32,613 nt of DNA from Actinomycetota bacterium (GTDB taxonomy: Bacteria; Actinomycetota; Nitriliruptoria; Nitriliruptorales; Nitriliruptoraceae), in contig JAHWJY010000021.1 of assembly GCA_019348135.1 (NCBI GenBank), forward strand, positions 1 through 32,613, in the 5' to 3' direction. Positions 23,706 through 31,441 of the stretch are shown piece by piece. The translations under genes were made by a program, and so were the position numbers. The stretch's first letter is position 1, and every line of letters begins with the position of its first letter. The notes beneath the pieces were generated by a model. It worked only from the letters and a program-made list of their open reading frames with translations. It ran no database searches and was not told the DNA's origin.

Positions 23706-24991
23706 AGCGGCTCCTCCGACCCCGGCTGGCGCTCACCGTGGTGGGCCTGCTCGTCCTGTCCCTCACCGCCACGGCCTGCGGCGTGTTCGGCGGCGACGGC
23801 GGCGCGTACACCGTCAACGCCGAGTTCGCGCGCACCTACAACCTCTTCCCGGGCTCCCCCGTGCGGGTGCTCGGCGTCGACGTCGGCAAGATCGCCGACC
23901 TCCACGTCGAGCCCGGCTCCGACACGGTCCGCGTCGAGCTGCTGATCGACGAGGGGGTCGAGATCCCCGCCGGAGCGGGCGCCCTGATCGTCCCCGAAGC
24001 GCTCCTCGGCGAACGCTACGTGCAGCTCGAGCCGGCCTACACGGGCGGCGAGGCGATGCAGGACGGCGGCACCATCCCGGTGGAGCGCACGGTCGTTCCC
24101 TACGAGTTCGACGAGGTGCTCGACAGCCTCAACGACTTCGTCGGCGGGCTCGACGCCCCCGAGGTGGGGCGGATGTTCGACAACGTCGCCACGGTCCTCG
24201 ACGGGCAGGGCGAGACCATCGGCCAGGTCATCGACCAGGCCTCGGTCGCGATCGAGGTGCTGGCCGAGAACGACGAGGAGCTCGTCTCCCTGGCCGGACG
24301 GCTGGCGGATCTCAACGAGACCCTGGCCACCCGCGACGAGGCCATCGGGCCGATCATCGAGGACTGGAACACCGTCGCCGGCACGCTCGCCGACGACCGC
24401 ACCGACATCGACGGGGCGCTCCGGGGCCTCGTCCGGCTGACGACGCAGCTCGGATCTCTCCTCGAGACGCACCGCGAGGGCCTCGAGGAGGACATCCAGG
24501 TGCTCACCCGCGTCGGGCGGACCGCCGAGCGCAACCTCGACAACATCTCCCTGCTCGTGCTCGGCTCGGCCGAGCTCTTCCGCCACGCCGAGCGCGTGAT
24601 CGACCGCGAGCACAACTGGCTCCCGCTGCAGAACCACTCGCAGCAGATCGGCCCCGAGCTCGCCCGCACCGTCGCGAACCGGCTGATCGGCCTGTGCGAG
24701 CGCGTCGGCATCCCCGCCGAGGAGTGCGAGGGCTTCGACATCATCGAGCAGGTCGGTGGCGAGCTCTGCCTCGACCCGGTCGTGCCCTGCCCCGCGGACG
24801 GCCAGGGCGCCAAGACGGTCGCCGAGGCCGTGCGCGACGTCTTCACCGCCGCGCCCGAGTTCCGCGAGGCCGTGGCCGAGCAGGACGACGGCGCCGCCGA
24901 CCAGGATGGCGACGGCGATCCCGTCGACGACATCGCGGAGGGCTTCGAGGAGCTCCTGCGCGGCGAGACCGGACGGGAGGCGGTGCGATGA
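23702..24991 (+). CDS. mceD: Mce family protein D, probable lipoprotein
   Basis: Fourth MCE subunit, 429 residues. Instead of a plain membrane anchor it begins with a basic stretch and hydrophobic core ending LTATAC (Cys26) and a GVFGGDGG linker, which resembles a lipoprotein signal. The lipobox is non-ideal, with Ala rather than Leu at -3. The MCE domain follows (FARTYNLFPGSPVRVLGVDVGKIADLHVEPGSD; GERYVQLEP), then a long helical region. A cysteine-rich segment lies near 330-365 (CERVGIPAEEC, LCLDPVVPC), likely disulphide-bonded outside the membrane. In mycobacterial loci the lipoprotein is usually the fifth protein, so two successive lipoprotein-like subunits here are notable. It overlaps mceE by four bases. 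Confidence 0.9.
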   Translation: MKRLLRPRLALTVVGLLVLSLTATACGVFGGDGGAYTVNAEFARTYNLFPGSPVRVLGVDVGKIADLHVEPGSDTVRVELLIDEGVEIPAGAGALIVPEALLGERYVQLEPAYTGGEAMQDGGTIPVERTVVPYEFDEVLDSLNDFVGGLDAPEVGRMFDNVATVLDGQGETIGQVIDQASVAIEVLAENDEELVSLAGRLADLNETLATRDEAIGPIIEDWNTVAGTLADDRTDIDGALRGLVRLTTQLGSLLETHREGLEEDIQVLTRVGRTAERNLDNISLLVLGSAELFRHAERVIDREHNWLPLQNHSQQIGPELARTVANRLIGLCERVGIPAEECEGFDIIEQVGGELCLDPVVPCPADGQGAKTVAEAVRDVFTAAPEFREAVAEQDDGAADQDGDGDPVDDIAEGFEELLRGETGREAVR

Positions 24992-26133
24992 GGCGCGCCA
25001 CCACCGCCACCAGGGTCGCGCTCGGCCTCGTCCTCGCGCTGTTCCTCGGCGCCTGCGGGATCGTCGGCGGCGAGGAGCCCCTCACCGTCACCGCCACCTT
25101 CGACGACGTGATCGACCTGGTGCCGCGGGCGGGGGTCCGCGCGGGCGACGTCCCCATCGGCGTCGTCACCGACATCGAGCTCACCGAGGGCGCCGAGGCG
25201 CTCGTGACGATGGAGATCGAGCGGGACACCGGTCTGCCCGGCGACGTCATGGCCTCGCTCGCGAAGACCGGTCTGCTGGGCGAGCGGTACGTCGACCTCC
25301 GGCCCACCGGCGAGAGCGGCGAGATCGCCGACGGTCAGCACATCGAGGACACCCGCGTCGTCGGCGACTTCGAGGAGTTCGTCGAGGCCAGCAACGGGGT
25401 GCTCGCCTTCGTCGCCGCCGACCAGCTGTCCGCGGCCGTCACGACCGGCGCCCAGGCGTTCGGTGGGCGGGGCGGGCTGATCGGCTCGTTCATCGAGAAC
25501 GTCGAGGGCGTCATCGGACGCTACGACGAGGGGTCCGAGGACCTCGTCCACCTGATCGAGGCCGTCGACGAGCTCACGGTCGCGATGGCTCCGGACGCGG
25601 AGGCGAACGCCGCCGCCCTCGCCACGCTGAACGAGACCGCGGAGGCACTGGACGCGCAGGACGAGCGACTGATCGACGCGCTCGAGGACGTCACGCGCCT
25701 GTCGATCGTCGGAGCCCGCATCCTGGACGACCACGAGCAGGAGATCGACAACTTCTTCCGGCGACTGCGCCAGATCACGCGCCAGGTCAACCGCTACCCC
25801 GACGCGCTCGAACGGATCCTCGTGTACGGCCCGCGCCACAACCTCCACGTCCCCGGCGGGGTCGTGAACGAGGAGGCGCAGGTATGGCTCGACTTCATCA
25901 TCTGCGGGTACAACGAGACCGAGGGCGACCCCACCCGCGACTGCACCCCGCCGAACCCGGGCGAGTCGGGTGAGCCGCCACCGTTCCAGCCCAACCCGGA
26001 GTCCTGCAACGCCAACCACGAGGGCTGCCCCAAGCGGCCGAGCGAACCCTCGCCGACCGACGAGGACGACGGCGGGGATGCCGCCAGCCACTCGCACGAC
26101 CACGAGGGTGCGCACACGGGGGGCTTCCGATGA
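24988..26133 (+). CDS. mceE: Mce family protein E, lipoprotein
   Basis: Fifth MCE subunit, 381 residues. It has a clear lipoprotein signal: MRRATTATR, a hydrophobic core, then lipobox L-G-A-C with Cys23 as the lipid-modified residue. This corresponds to the LprK-like position of mycobacterial mce operons. The MCE domain (about 32-115) includes VIDLVPRAGVRAGDVPIGVVTDIEL and LLGERYVDLRP. A helical region follows, then IICGYNETEGDPTRDC, a Pro-rich tail with another cysteine pair, and a histidine-rich end, ASHSHDHEGAHTGG. The tail might bind metal or simply be a flexible surface extension. Four-base overlaps join it to mceD and mceF. Confidence 0.92.
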   Translation: MRRATTATRVALGLVLALFLGACGIVGGEEPLTVTATFDDVIDLVPRAGVRAGDVPIGVVTDIELTEGAEALVTMEIERDTGLPGDVMASLAKTGLLGERYVDLRPTGESGEIADGQHIEDTRVVGDFEEFVEASNGVLAFVAADQLSAAVTTGAQAFGGRGGLIGSFIENVEGVIGRYDEGSEDLVHLIEAVDELTVAMAPDAEANAAALATLNETAEALDAQDERLIDALEDVTRLSIVGARILDDHEQEIDNFFRRLRQITRQVNRYPDALERILVYGPRHNLHVPGGVVNEEAQVWLDFIICGYNETEGDPTRDCTPPNPGESGEPPPFQPNPESCNANHEGCPKRPSEPSPTDEDDGGDAASHSHDHEGAHTGGFR

Positions 26134-27443
26134 GGGGCATCTCGGGGCGGATCGCCGCCAACGTCGTCTGGCTGGTCGTCTTCGGCGTCGGCGTGGTCGT
26201 GCTCGCGTTCCTGACCTTCGCCTCCGGCGTGGTGTTCGACGACAGCTACCGGATCTCGGTGCCGATGCCGTCCACGGGCGGGGTCCTGCCCGACCAGGAG
26301 GTCACGGTCCTCGGTCGCGCGGTCGGCCAGGTCGAGGACGTCGAGCTCACGGAGGAGGGCGTGCTCCTGCACCTGTCGATCCAGGGCGACGCCGTCGTCC
26401 CGGCGACGTCGCGCGTGCAGGTGCTGCGTCGCTCGCCCATCGGCGAGCAGGCGGTCGACTTCCAGCCGACCGGGCCGGACTGGGAGGCGGCCGAGCGCGG
26501 CGCCACGATCATCCCGACCGAGACCGCCGTCCCCGCCGAGGTCCCGTTCCTCCTCGAGAAGACCTCCGACCTCTTCCAGGCCATCGCCCCTGAGGACGTC
26601 TCGGTCTTCTTCCGCGAGCTCGCACTGGCGCTGGACGACCGTGGGCCCACGCTGAAGAAGCTCGGTCGTGACAGCCTCGACCTCAACCGCACGCTCGTCG
26701 ACGGGATCCCCGAGTTCGAGCGCGCCATCACGTCGAGCGCCACGGTGCTCGCGACGCTCCAGGAGCACCGGCTCGCGCTCGCCCAGACGTTCGTCAACGC
26801 CGCGGACCTCACCGAGATCTTCGAGCAGGAGCAGGACACGATCGACCGGCTGCTGACGACGGGGACGCAGACGCTCGTCCAGGCCGACGCCTTCATCCGC
26901 AACGAACGGGCCGACTTCACCTGCCTGACCCGGGACTTCACCGACTTCAACGAGATGCTCCTCGGCCCGAGCACGAACACCGGTGTCAACGCGGGCCGGT
27001 ACTCCTCCAAGCTCGACGAGGCCGAGCACGCCCTGATCCGCACCCACTGGTTCTTCCAGGACGGCTTCGACGTCCTGACCCAGTGGGACCCCCTCACCGG
27101 TGCCCCGTGGCAGCGGATCCTGATGGTCGGTCCTCCGGAGGAGGGCCGCGCCTACCCCACGAAGACGCCCACCCCGCCGACCACACCGGGGGCCGCCTGC
27201 GTGAGCCGGACGTTCGGCACCGGCGTGAACGCGGTCCGCCAGGACGACCCCCAGCCGCCGGACGAGACCTCGCCCGGCATCGACTACGCCCCGCTGGTCG
27301 CGTCCAGCGACGGCGAGCGGGTCGACCCGCCGGCCAGCGGCGGCTTCGGCGGTGGCTCCGACCTGCCGGCCACCGGTGGCGGCCTCGCGATCCTCGGACC
27401 GATCGTCATCGGCACGGCGCTGTGGCTGCGGCGGAGGTCGTGA
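26130..27443 (+). CDS. mceF: Mce family protein F with C-terminal LPATG sortase-type sorting signal
   Basis: Sixth MCE subunit, 437 residues. It has an N-terminal membrane helix (about 10-33), the MCE domain (STGGVLPDQEVTVLGRAVGQVEDVELTEEG; RSPIGEQAVDFQP), a long helical tunnel region, and a Pro/Thr-rich spacer. A glycine-rich stretch leads into LPATG (412-416), GG, a hydrophobic segment of about 16 residues and a final RRRS. That three-part ending is the classic cell-wall sorting signal cut by sortases between Thr and Gly. An uncleaved N-terminal anchor plus covalent attachment to peptidoglycan would tether the tunnel between membrane and wall. I know of no standard Mce protein description with such a signal. 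No sortase gene is in the window. Confidence 0.92.
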   Translation: MRGISGRIAANVVWLVVFGVGVVVLAFLTFASGVVFDDSYRISVPMPSTGGVLPDQEVTVLGRAVGQVEDVELTEEGVLLHLSIQGDAVVPATSRVQVLRRSPIGEQAVDFQPTGPDWEAAERGATIIPTETAVPAEVPFLLEKTSDLFQAIAPEDVSVFFRELALALDDRGPTLKKLGRDSLDLNRTLVDGIPEFERAITSSATVLATLQEHRLALAQTFVNAADLTEIFEQEQDTIDRLLTTGTQTLVQADAFIRNERADFTCLTRDFTDFNEMLLGPSTNTGVNAGRYSSKLDEAEHALIRTHWFFQDGFDVLTQWDPLTGAPWQRILMVGPPEEGRAYPTKTPTPPTTPGAACVSRTFGTGVNAVRQDDPQPPDETSPGIDYAPLVASSDGERVDPPASGGFGGGSDLPATGGGLAILGPIVIGTALWLRRRS

Positions 27444-28069
27444 TGGTCGACGACACCGCCACGACGCCGCACGGCACCACGGACGGACCGACGCAGCCCG
27501 CGCCGCGCGACGACGCCTCCGCGGACGACGGCGGCCGTCGCCGGCGTCGGTGGTGGATCCTGCCGTGGCTGGTGGCGACGGTCGCGGTGCTCGTCGCGAT
27601 GGCCTCGACCTCGCAGTGGCTCACCCTCCGCGCACAGGAGCAGACCCGGCACGAGGTGCAGCGCGCCGCCGAGGAGTTCGTCGTGGCGCTGATGAACTGG
27701 GACGCCACCGACGGGCTCGAGGACACCCGGGAGGAGCTCCGCGAGCGTGGCACCGGCCAGTTCCTCACCGAGATCGACGAGACCTTCGGAGGCGACGGCG
27801 GGACCGAGGCCGAGGAGTTCGGCTACGTGAGCGTCGGGGACGTCCAGGACGTGTTCATCCAACGCATCCAGGAGGACGAGGCCGTCGCCCTCGGCGTGGT
27901 GATCCAGACCATCACCGCGGAGAGCATCGAGGTCGCCGAGCGGACGGCCCGCTCCGCCCGGATCACGCTGGTCCGCGAGGACGACGAGTGGCTCGTCTCG
28001 GCCGTCGACGTGTTCGTCATCGACGAGGCCGAGGGCGCCGCGGTCCCCGACGACGAGGACGCCCCGTGA
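27443..28069 (+). CDS. Mce-associated membrane protein (Mas type)
   Basis: A 208-residue single-pass membrane protein following the six mce genes, the usual position for Mas proteins thought to stabilise the Mce complex. It has an acidic, Asp/Thr-rich cytoplasmic N-terminus, a basic RRRRRWW patch, and one membrane helix (about 38-57). An extracytoplasmic domain follows, starting with a helix (RHEVQRAAEEFVVALMNWDA) and a mixed strand region ending WLVSAVDVFVID, the NTF2-like pattern of this group. The start overlaps the mceF stop by one base; the stop overlaps the next gene by four. In mycobacteria several Mas genes occur; only one was found here. Confidence 0.82.
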   Translation: MVDDTATTPHGTTDGPTQPAPRDDASADDGGRRRRRWWILPWLVATVAVLVAMASTSQWLTLRAQEQTRHEVQRAAEEFVVALMNWDATDGLEDTREELRERGTGQFLTEIDETFGGDGGTEAEEFGYVSVGDVQDVFIQRIQEDEAVALGVVIQTITAESIEVAERTARSARITLVREDDEWLVSAVDVFVIDEAEGAAVPDDEDAP

Positions 28070-28908
28070 CGACGCTCCCCTACCGCGAGATCATCGTCGG
28101 CACCGACGGCTCCCCCACCGCCTGTTCCGCGGTCCGCGCCGCCGCGTCGCTCGCCGGGATGCTCGACCTGCCGCTGTCGGTCGTGACGGCCTGGTACCGC
28201 GAGCGCGACGACGCGCCCCCGACCTCGGAGGAGGCCAAGTACCCCGGTGGCAACGCCTCCGCCCACGAGGCCCACTGGGCGTCGAAGACGACCTCGGAGG
28301 CCGCCGGCATCGCCCGCCGGCTCGGGGTCGAGGACGTCAGCCAGCACACGCCGACCGGCAACCCCGCCGAGGCGCTGCTGGAGCTCGCCGACGACCGACC
28401 CGGCGCGCTCGTCGTGGTCGGGACCGTCGGGCTCGCCGCGCGCGCCGAGCGGTTCGTCGGCAACGTCCCCCACCAGCTGACCCATCACGCGAGCCGCGAC
28501 CTGCTGCTCGTCCGGCCCGTCGACGACGAGGGTCCGCGTACCTGGTCCCGCGTCGCGCTCGCGACCGACGGCTCGTCGACGGCCGCGGTCGCGTGCGAGC
28601 ACGGCTACCACCTCGCGAAGGCGATCGGTGCCGCTCCCATCCTGTTCACGGTCGCCAAGAGCGAGCCGCAGGGCGACGACGTCCTCGCCCGCGCGGCCGG
28701 CCAGTTCGACGACGACGGCGACCTCGGCCAGGAGATGGCGCTCGGCGACGACGTCTCCGCGGCGATCACCGAGGTCGCGCCCCGCTACGACCTGCTCGTG
28801 ATCGGCAACAAGGGGATGAGCGGTCCGTCGCGCCTCCTCGGCTCGGTCAGCAACCGCATCACCCACGAGGTCCCGACGGACCTCCTGCTCGTCAACACGT
28901 CCCGGTGA
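28066..28908 (+). CDS. Tandem-domain universal stress protein (UspA family)
   Basis: A 280-residue cytoplasmic protein made of two Usp domains (about 1-145 and 150-280). Each starts with a beta strand and a loop, IIVGTDGSP and VALATDGSS. The nucleotide-binding loops are GTVGLAARAERFVGN in the first domain and GNKGMSGPSRLLGSVS in the second. The first has Asn where Ser/Thr is usual, and the second has eight rather than nine residues before the final Gly-Ser, so ATP binding may be altered. The GTG start overlaps the Mas stop by four bases and the Mce ATPase follows nine bases later. It is therefore embedded in the transporter operon, which is not the usual mycobacterial layout. Confidence 0.88.
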   Translation: MTTLPYREIIVGTDGSPTACSAVRAAASLAGMLDLPLSVVTAWYRERDDAPPTSEEAKYPGGNASAHEAHWASKTTSEAAGIARRLGVEDVSQHTPTGNPAEALLELADDRPGALVVVGTVGLAARAERFVGNVPHQLTHHASRDLLLVRPVDDEGPRTWSRVALATDGSSTAAVACEHGYHLAKAIGAAPILFTVAKSEPQGDDVLARAAGQFDDDGDLGQEMALGDDVSAAITEVAPRYDLLVIGNKGMSGPSRLLGSVSNRITHEVPTDLLLVNTSR

Positions 28909-28917
28909 GGTGCCGCC

Positions 28918-29832
28918 ATGCCCGTTGAGTACGTCGAGAAGTTCGAGCCGGTCGGCGCCGGCATCGGGTTCGGTGGTGGCGAGCTCCACGAGCCACCCGA
29001 GAGCTACGACAAGACGCAGGACCCGGTCTACCCCGGCAACACCGTGGTCGAGAACCCCGCGATCTCGGTGCGCAACCTGTCGAAGTCGTTCGGCTCGAAC
29101 CACGTGCTCGACGACATCTCGATCGACTTCCCGAAGGGCAAGATCACGACCGTGATCGGCCCGTCCGGAACCGGGAAGTCGGTGTTCCTCCGCTGCCTCA
29201 TCGGCCTGCTGATGCCCGACCAGGGCGAGGTGTGGGTCGGCGAGGACAACATCCCCGAGCTCAGGCGCAAGCACCTGCTCGAGGTCCGCAAGAAGTTCGG
29301 CGTGCTGTTCCAGGACGGCGCCCTCTTCGGCTCCATGACGGTGTTCGACAACACGGCGTTCCCGCTGCGTGAGCACACCGACAAGAAGGAGAAGGAGATC
29401 CGCGACATCGTCACGGAGAAGCTCTCCCTGGTCGGCCTCGAGGGGGCACAGGACAAGATGCCCGACGAGATCTCCGGCGGGATGCGCAAGCGCTGCGGTC
29501 TCGCCCGGGCGCTCGTCATGGAGCCCGAGATCCTCCTGTTCGACGAGCCCGACTCGGGTCTGGACCCCGTGCGCACGGCGTACCTGAACGCCCTCGCACG
29601 CGACATCGCCCAGGAGCAGGGCTCGACCATCGTGATCGTGACCCACCACATCCCCTCGGCGCAGCAGGTCGCGGACTACGTCGGGCTGCTCTTCCGCAGC
29701 AACCTCGTGGCCTTCGGCAAGGTCGAGGACATGTTCAACTCGTGGTACGCGCCGGCGCAGCAGTTCCTGCACGGGATCACGGCGGGCCCCATCGGGATGT
29801 CCGAGGAGCGGGACCGGCCGGAGCTGCTGTAG
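28918..29832 (+). CDS. mceG: Mce transporter ATPase, MceG/Mkl (MlaF type)
   Basis: ATPase subunit that powers the YrbE-Mce lipid importer. The 304-residue protein has a ~45-residue N-terminal extension, then Walker A GPSGTGKS (81-88), Q-loop VLFQDGALF, signature SGGMRKR (from 186), Walker B LLFDEPDSGLDP and H-loop VTHH. The SGGM signature and DEPDSGLDP are typical of MlaF/MceG rather than other ABC ATPases. In mycobacteria this gene is unlinked and serves several mce operons. Here it ends the operon itself, so the importer is self-contained. A short C-terminal extension (WYAPAQQFLHG, then GPIGMSEERD) follows the ATPase core, as in Mkl. Confidence 0.93.
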   Translation: MPVEYVEKFEPVGAGIGFGGGELHEPPESYDKTQDPVYPGNTVVENPAISVRNLSKSFGSNHVLDDISIDFPKGKITTVIGPSGTGKSVFLRCLIGLLMPDQGEVWVGEDNIPELRRKHLLEVRKKFGVLFQDGALFGSMTVFDNTAFPLREHTDKKEKEIRDIVTEKLSLVGLEGAQDKMPDEISGGMRKRCGLARALVMEPEILLFDEPDSGLDPVRTAYLNALARDIAQEQGSTIVIVTHHIPSAQQVADYVGLLFRSNLVAFGKVEDMFNSWYAPAQQFLHGITAGPIGMSEERDRPELL

Positions 29833-29838
29833 TAGCCT
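29833..29838 (+). promoter_or_regulatory. Candidate -10 box of tetR
   Basis: TAGCCT directly follows the mceG stop. Transcription would start about seven bases later, inside the palindromic operator at 29840-29854, which is the arrangement of a self-repressing regulator. No clear -35 is visible because the upstream sequence is coding. Confidence 0.4.
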
Positions 29839-29839
29839 G

Positions 29840-29854
29840 TTGAGCAACGCTCAA
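29840..29854. promoter_or_regulatory. TetR operator candidate, site 1 (tetR upstream)
   Basis: TTGAGC-AAC-GCTCAA is a perfect inverted repeat with six-base arms. Its left half and centre recur in the reverse complement of the site between the SDR and monooxygenase genes (13 of 15 bases identical), which strongly suggests one DNA-binding protein. It sits 31 bases before the tetR ATG. Confidence 0.7.
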
Positions 29855-29885
29855 TCGGAGCGGGCTCGGCAGAGAGGGCGACGCC

Positions 29886-30515
29886 ATGGCGGACGACCCG
29901 CGCCGACGGCTCTCGCGCGAGGAGCGGCGCGCGCAGCTCGTGGCGCTCGGACGCGAGGAGGTCGAGCGGGTCTCCTTCGACGGGCTCTCGACCGACCGCG
30001 TCGCGGAGGCCGCCGGCATCTCCCGCGGGCTGCTGTTCCACTACTTCCCGACCCGCGACGACTTCCTCGTCGCGATCGCGGTCGACGCGGCCGACGAGCT
30101 CCTCGAGGTCCTGGACCCGGACGCGGACGCCCCGGCCTTGCTCCAGCTCCGCTCCTCGCTCGCGGCCTACGTCGAGCACATCACGGCCAACCGTGACACC
30201 TACCTCGCACTGATCCGCGGTGCCGCCGGGGGCAAGCCCGAGCTCCTCGCCGTCTTCGACCGCACCCGTGGAGTGCTCGCGGACCGCATCCTCGAGGGCC
30301 TCGACCTCTCCCCCGACGACGACCCACGGATGCGCTACCTCGCGCGCGGCTACATCGCGTTCGCCGAGGAGCTCGCCGTGACGTGGTTGCGCGATCCCGC
30401 CGAGCTCGGCCGGGAGGACCTGCTGGGGACGCTCGAGCTCGCGCTCCTGGGGATGCTGGGGGCCGTGGGGGTCGACCTCGAACCGCTCCTCGCCGAGGCG
30501 GCGTCGCCGAGCTAG
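29886..30515 (+). CDS. TetR-family transcriptional regulator
   Basis: A 209-residue repressor. The N-terminal helix-turn-helix lies at about 20-62 (ALGREEVERVSFDGLSTDRVAEAAGISRGLLFHYFPTRDDFL). The remaining helical domain would bind a small hydrophobic ligand and mediate dimerisation. Palindromes matching each other lie before this gene and in the divergent SDR/monooxygenase promoter region, so it probably represses itself and both of those genes. It begins 53 bases after the mce operon ends and converges on the SDR gene with a shared CTAG at the two stops. The inducing ligand is unknown; a lipid or steroid-like compound would fit the neighbourhood but is inference. Confidence 0.92.
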   Translation: MADDPRRRLSREERRAQLVALGREEVERVSFDGLSTDRVAEAAGISRGLLFHYFPTRDDFLVAIAVDAADELLEVLDPDADAPALLQLRSSLAAYVEHITANRDTYLALIRGAAGGKPELLAVFDRTRGVLADRILEGLDLSPDDDPRMRYLARGYIAFAEELAVTWLRDPAELGREDLLGTLELALLGMLGAVGVDLEPLLAEAASPS

Positions 30516-31396
30516 CCGGCGCGGGCCACGGGCTCCTCCGGCCCGCGGGCGGCGGCCTCGACCGCCTGGTCGTCCAGCCGGCGGAGGGTCCGGGTGCCGG
30601 CCCACCGCACGAGCGTCTGGTACCGGGAGCCGAGGAGCTGCACGAGCAGGTGCATGGTCCACGCGTCCGCGCCGACGAGGATGCGCGGCCGGCCGCGCGC
30701 CACACCGCGCAGGATCACGGCCGCAGCCCGTTCCGGCGAGGTGCGGGCCATGCCGGCGAACAGCTCCTCGAAGCCGCCGCGGCTACGGCCACCGGCGACG
30801 ACGGCGTTGCGCACGATGGCGGTGTCGATCCCCCCGGGGTGGACGCAGCTGACGGCGACCGGGTGGTCGGAGACCGCCATCTCGATCGCGAGGGACTCGG
30901 TGTAGCCACGCACGGCGAACTTGCTCGCGTGGTACGCGCTCTGGGTCGGGATGGCGAACAGGCCGAACACGCTGGAGATGTTGACGAGGTGGCCGTCGCC
31001 GGAGGCGATGAGGTGCGGCAGGAACAGCTGGCTGCCGTGGATGACCCCCTGGAGGTTGATGCCGAGGACCCGGTCGATGTCCTCCAGGGACTGCTCCTCG
31101 GCGCCGGCGACGAGCGCCACGCCGGCGTTGTTGAAGACCAGGTTGACGGTGCCGAACCGTGCCAGGACGTCCTCGACGTGGCCCCGCATCGCTGCGCGGT
31201 CCGAGACGTCGACGCGCCAGCCCTCGACGTCCACGCCGAGGGCGCGGCAGCGCGCGACGGTCCGCGCCAGCCCGTCCGTGTCGACGTCCGACAGCGCCAG
31301 CCGGGCACCACCGCGGGCGAGGTCGAGCGCCAGCGCCCGACCGATCCCCGACGCCGCCCCCGTGATGACCGCCACCCGGTCCCGGAACCGTTCCAC
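30512..31396 (-). CDS. Short-chain dehydrogenase/reductase (classical SDR)
   Basis: NAD(P)-dependent alcohol/ketone oxidoreductase of 294 residues. Classical motifs are present: TGAASGIG (12-19), NNAG (89-92), catalytic Ser141/142, and Tyr155-x-x-x-Lys159 in YHASK. Aspartate 37 at the end of the second strand (LSDVD) favours NAD(H) over NADP(H). The chain extends about 40 residues past the usual core with a basic C-terminus. The GTG start has GGAGGA just upstream. The gene is divergent from the flavin monooxygenase across an operator, suggesting successive oxidation steps of one pathway (alcohol to ketone, then ketone to ester). The substrate is not determinable. Confidence 0.92.
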   Translation of the reverse strand: MERFRDRVAVITGAASGIGRALALDLARGGARLALSDVDTDGLARTVARCRALGVDVEGWRVDVSDRAAMRGHVEDVLARFGTVNLVFNNAGVALVAGAEEQSLEDIDRVLGINLQGVIHGSQLFLPHLIASGDGHLVNISSVFGLFAIPTQSAYHASKFAVRGYTESLAIEMAVSDHPVAVSCVHPGGIDTAIVRNAVVAGGRSRGGFEELFAGMARTSPERAAAVILRGVARGRPRILVGADAWTMHLLVQLLGSRYQTLVRWAGTRTLRRLDDQAVEAAARGPEEPVARAG

Positions 31397-31409
31397 CTGG
31401 TCCTCCGAC

Positions 31410-31430
31410 TTGTTGACTGTTGCTCAACAA
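31410..31430. promoter_or_regulatory. TetR operator candidate, site 2 (SDR/monooxygenase intergenic)
   Basis: TTGTTGA (31410-31416) and TCAACAA (31424-31430) form a seven-base inverted repeat around a seven-base centre. Read on the reverse strand the core is TTGAGCAACAGTCAA, which differs from site 1 at two positions. The site covers the -35 of the forward promoter and the expected start of the reverse promoter, so one bound dimer would block both genes. Confidence 0.7.
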
Positions 31431-31441
31431 GACCGTACCGT
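31413..31441 (+). promoter_or_regulatory. Promoter of the flavin monooxygenase gene
   Basis: TTGACT (31413-31418) and TACCGT (31436-31441) are spaced by 17 bases. The start would be near 31448, about 31 bases before GTG 31479, with AGGGAG at 31466-31471 in the leader. The -35 box lies inside operator site 2. Confidence 0.65.
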
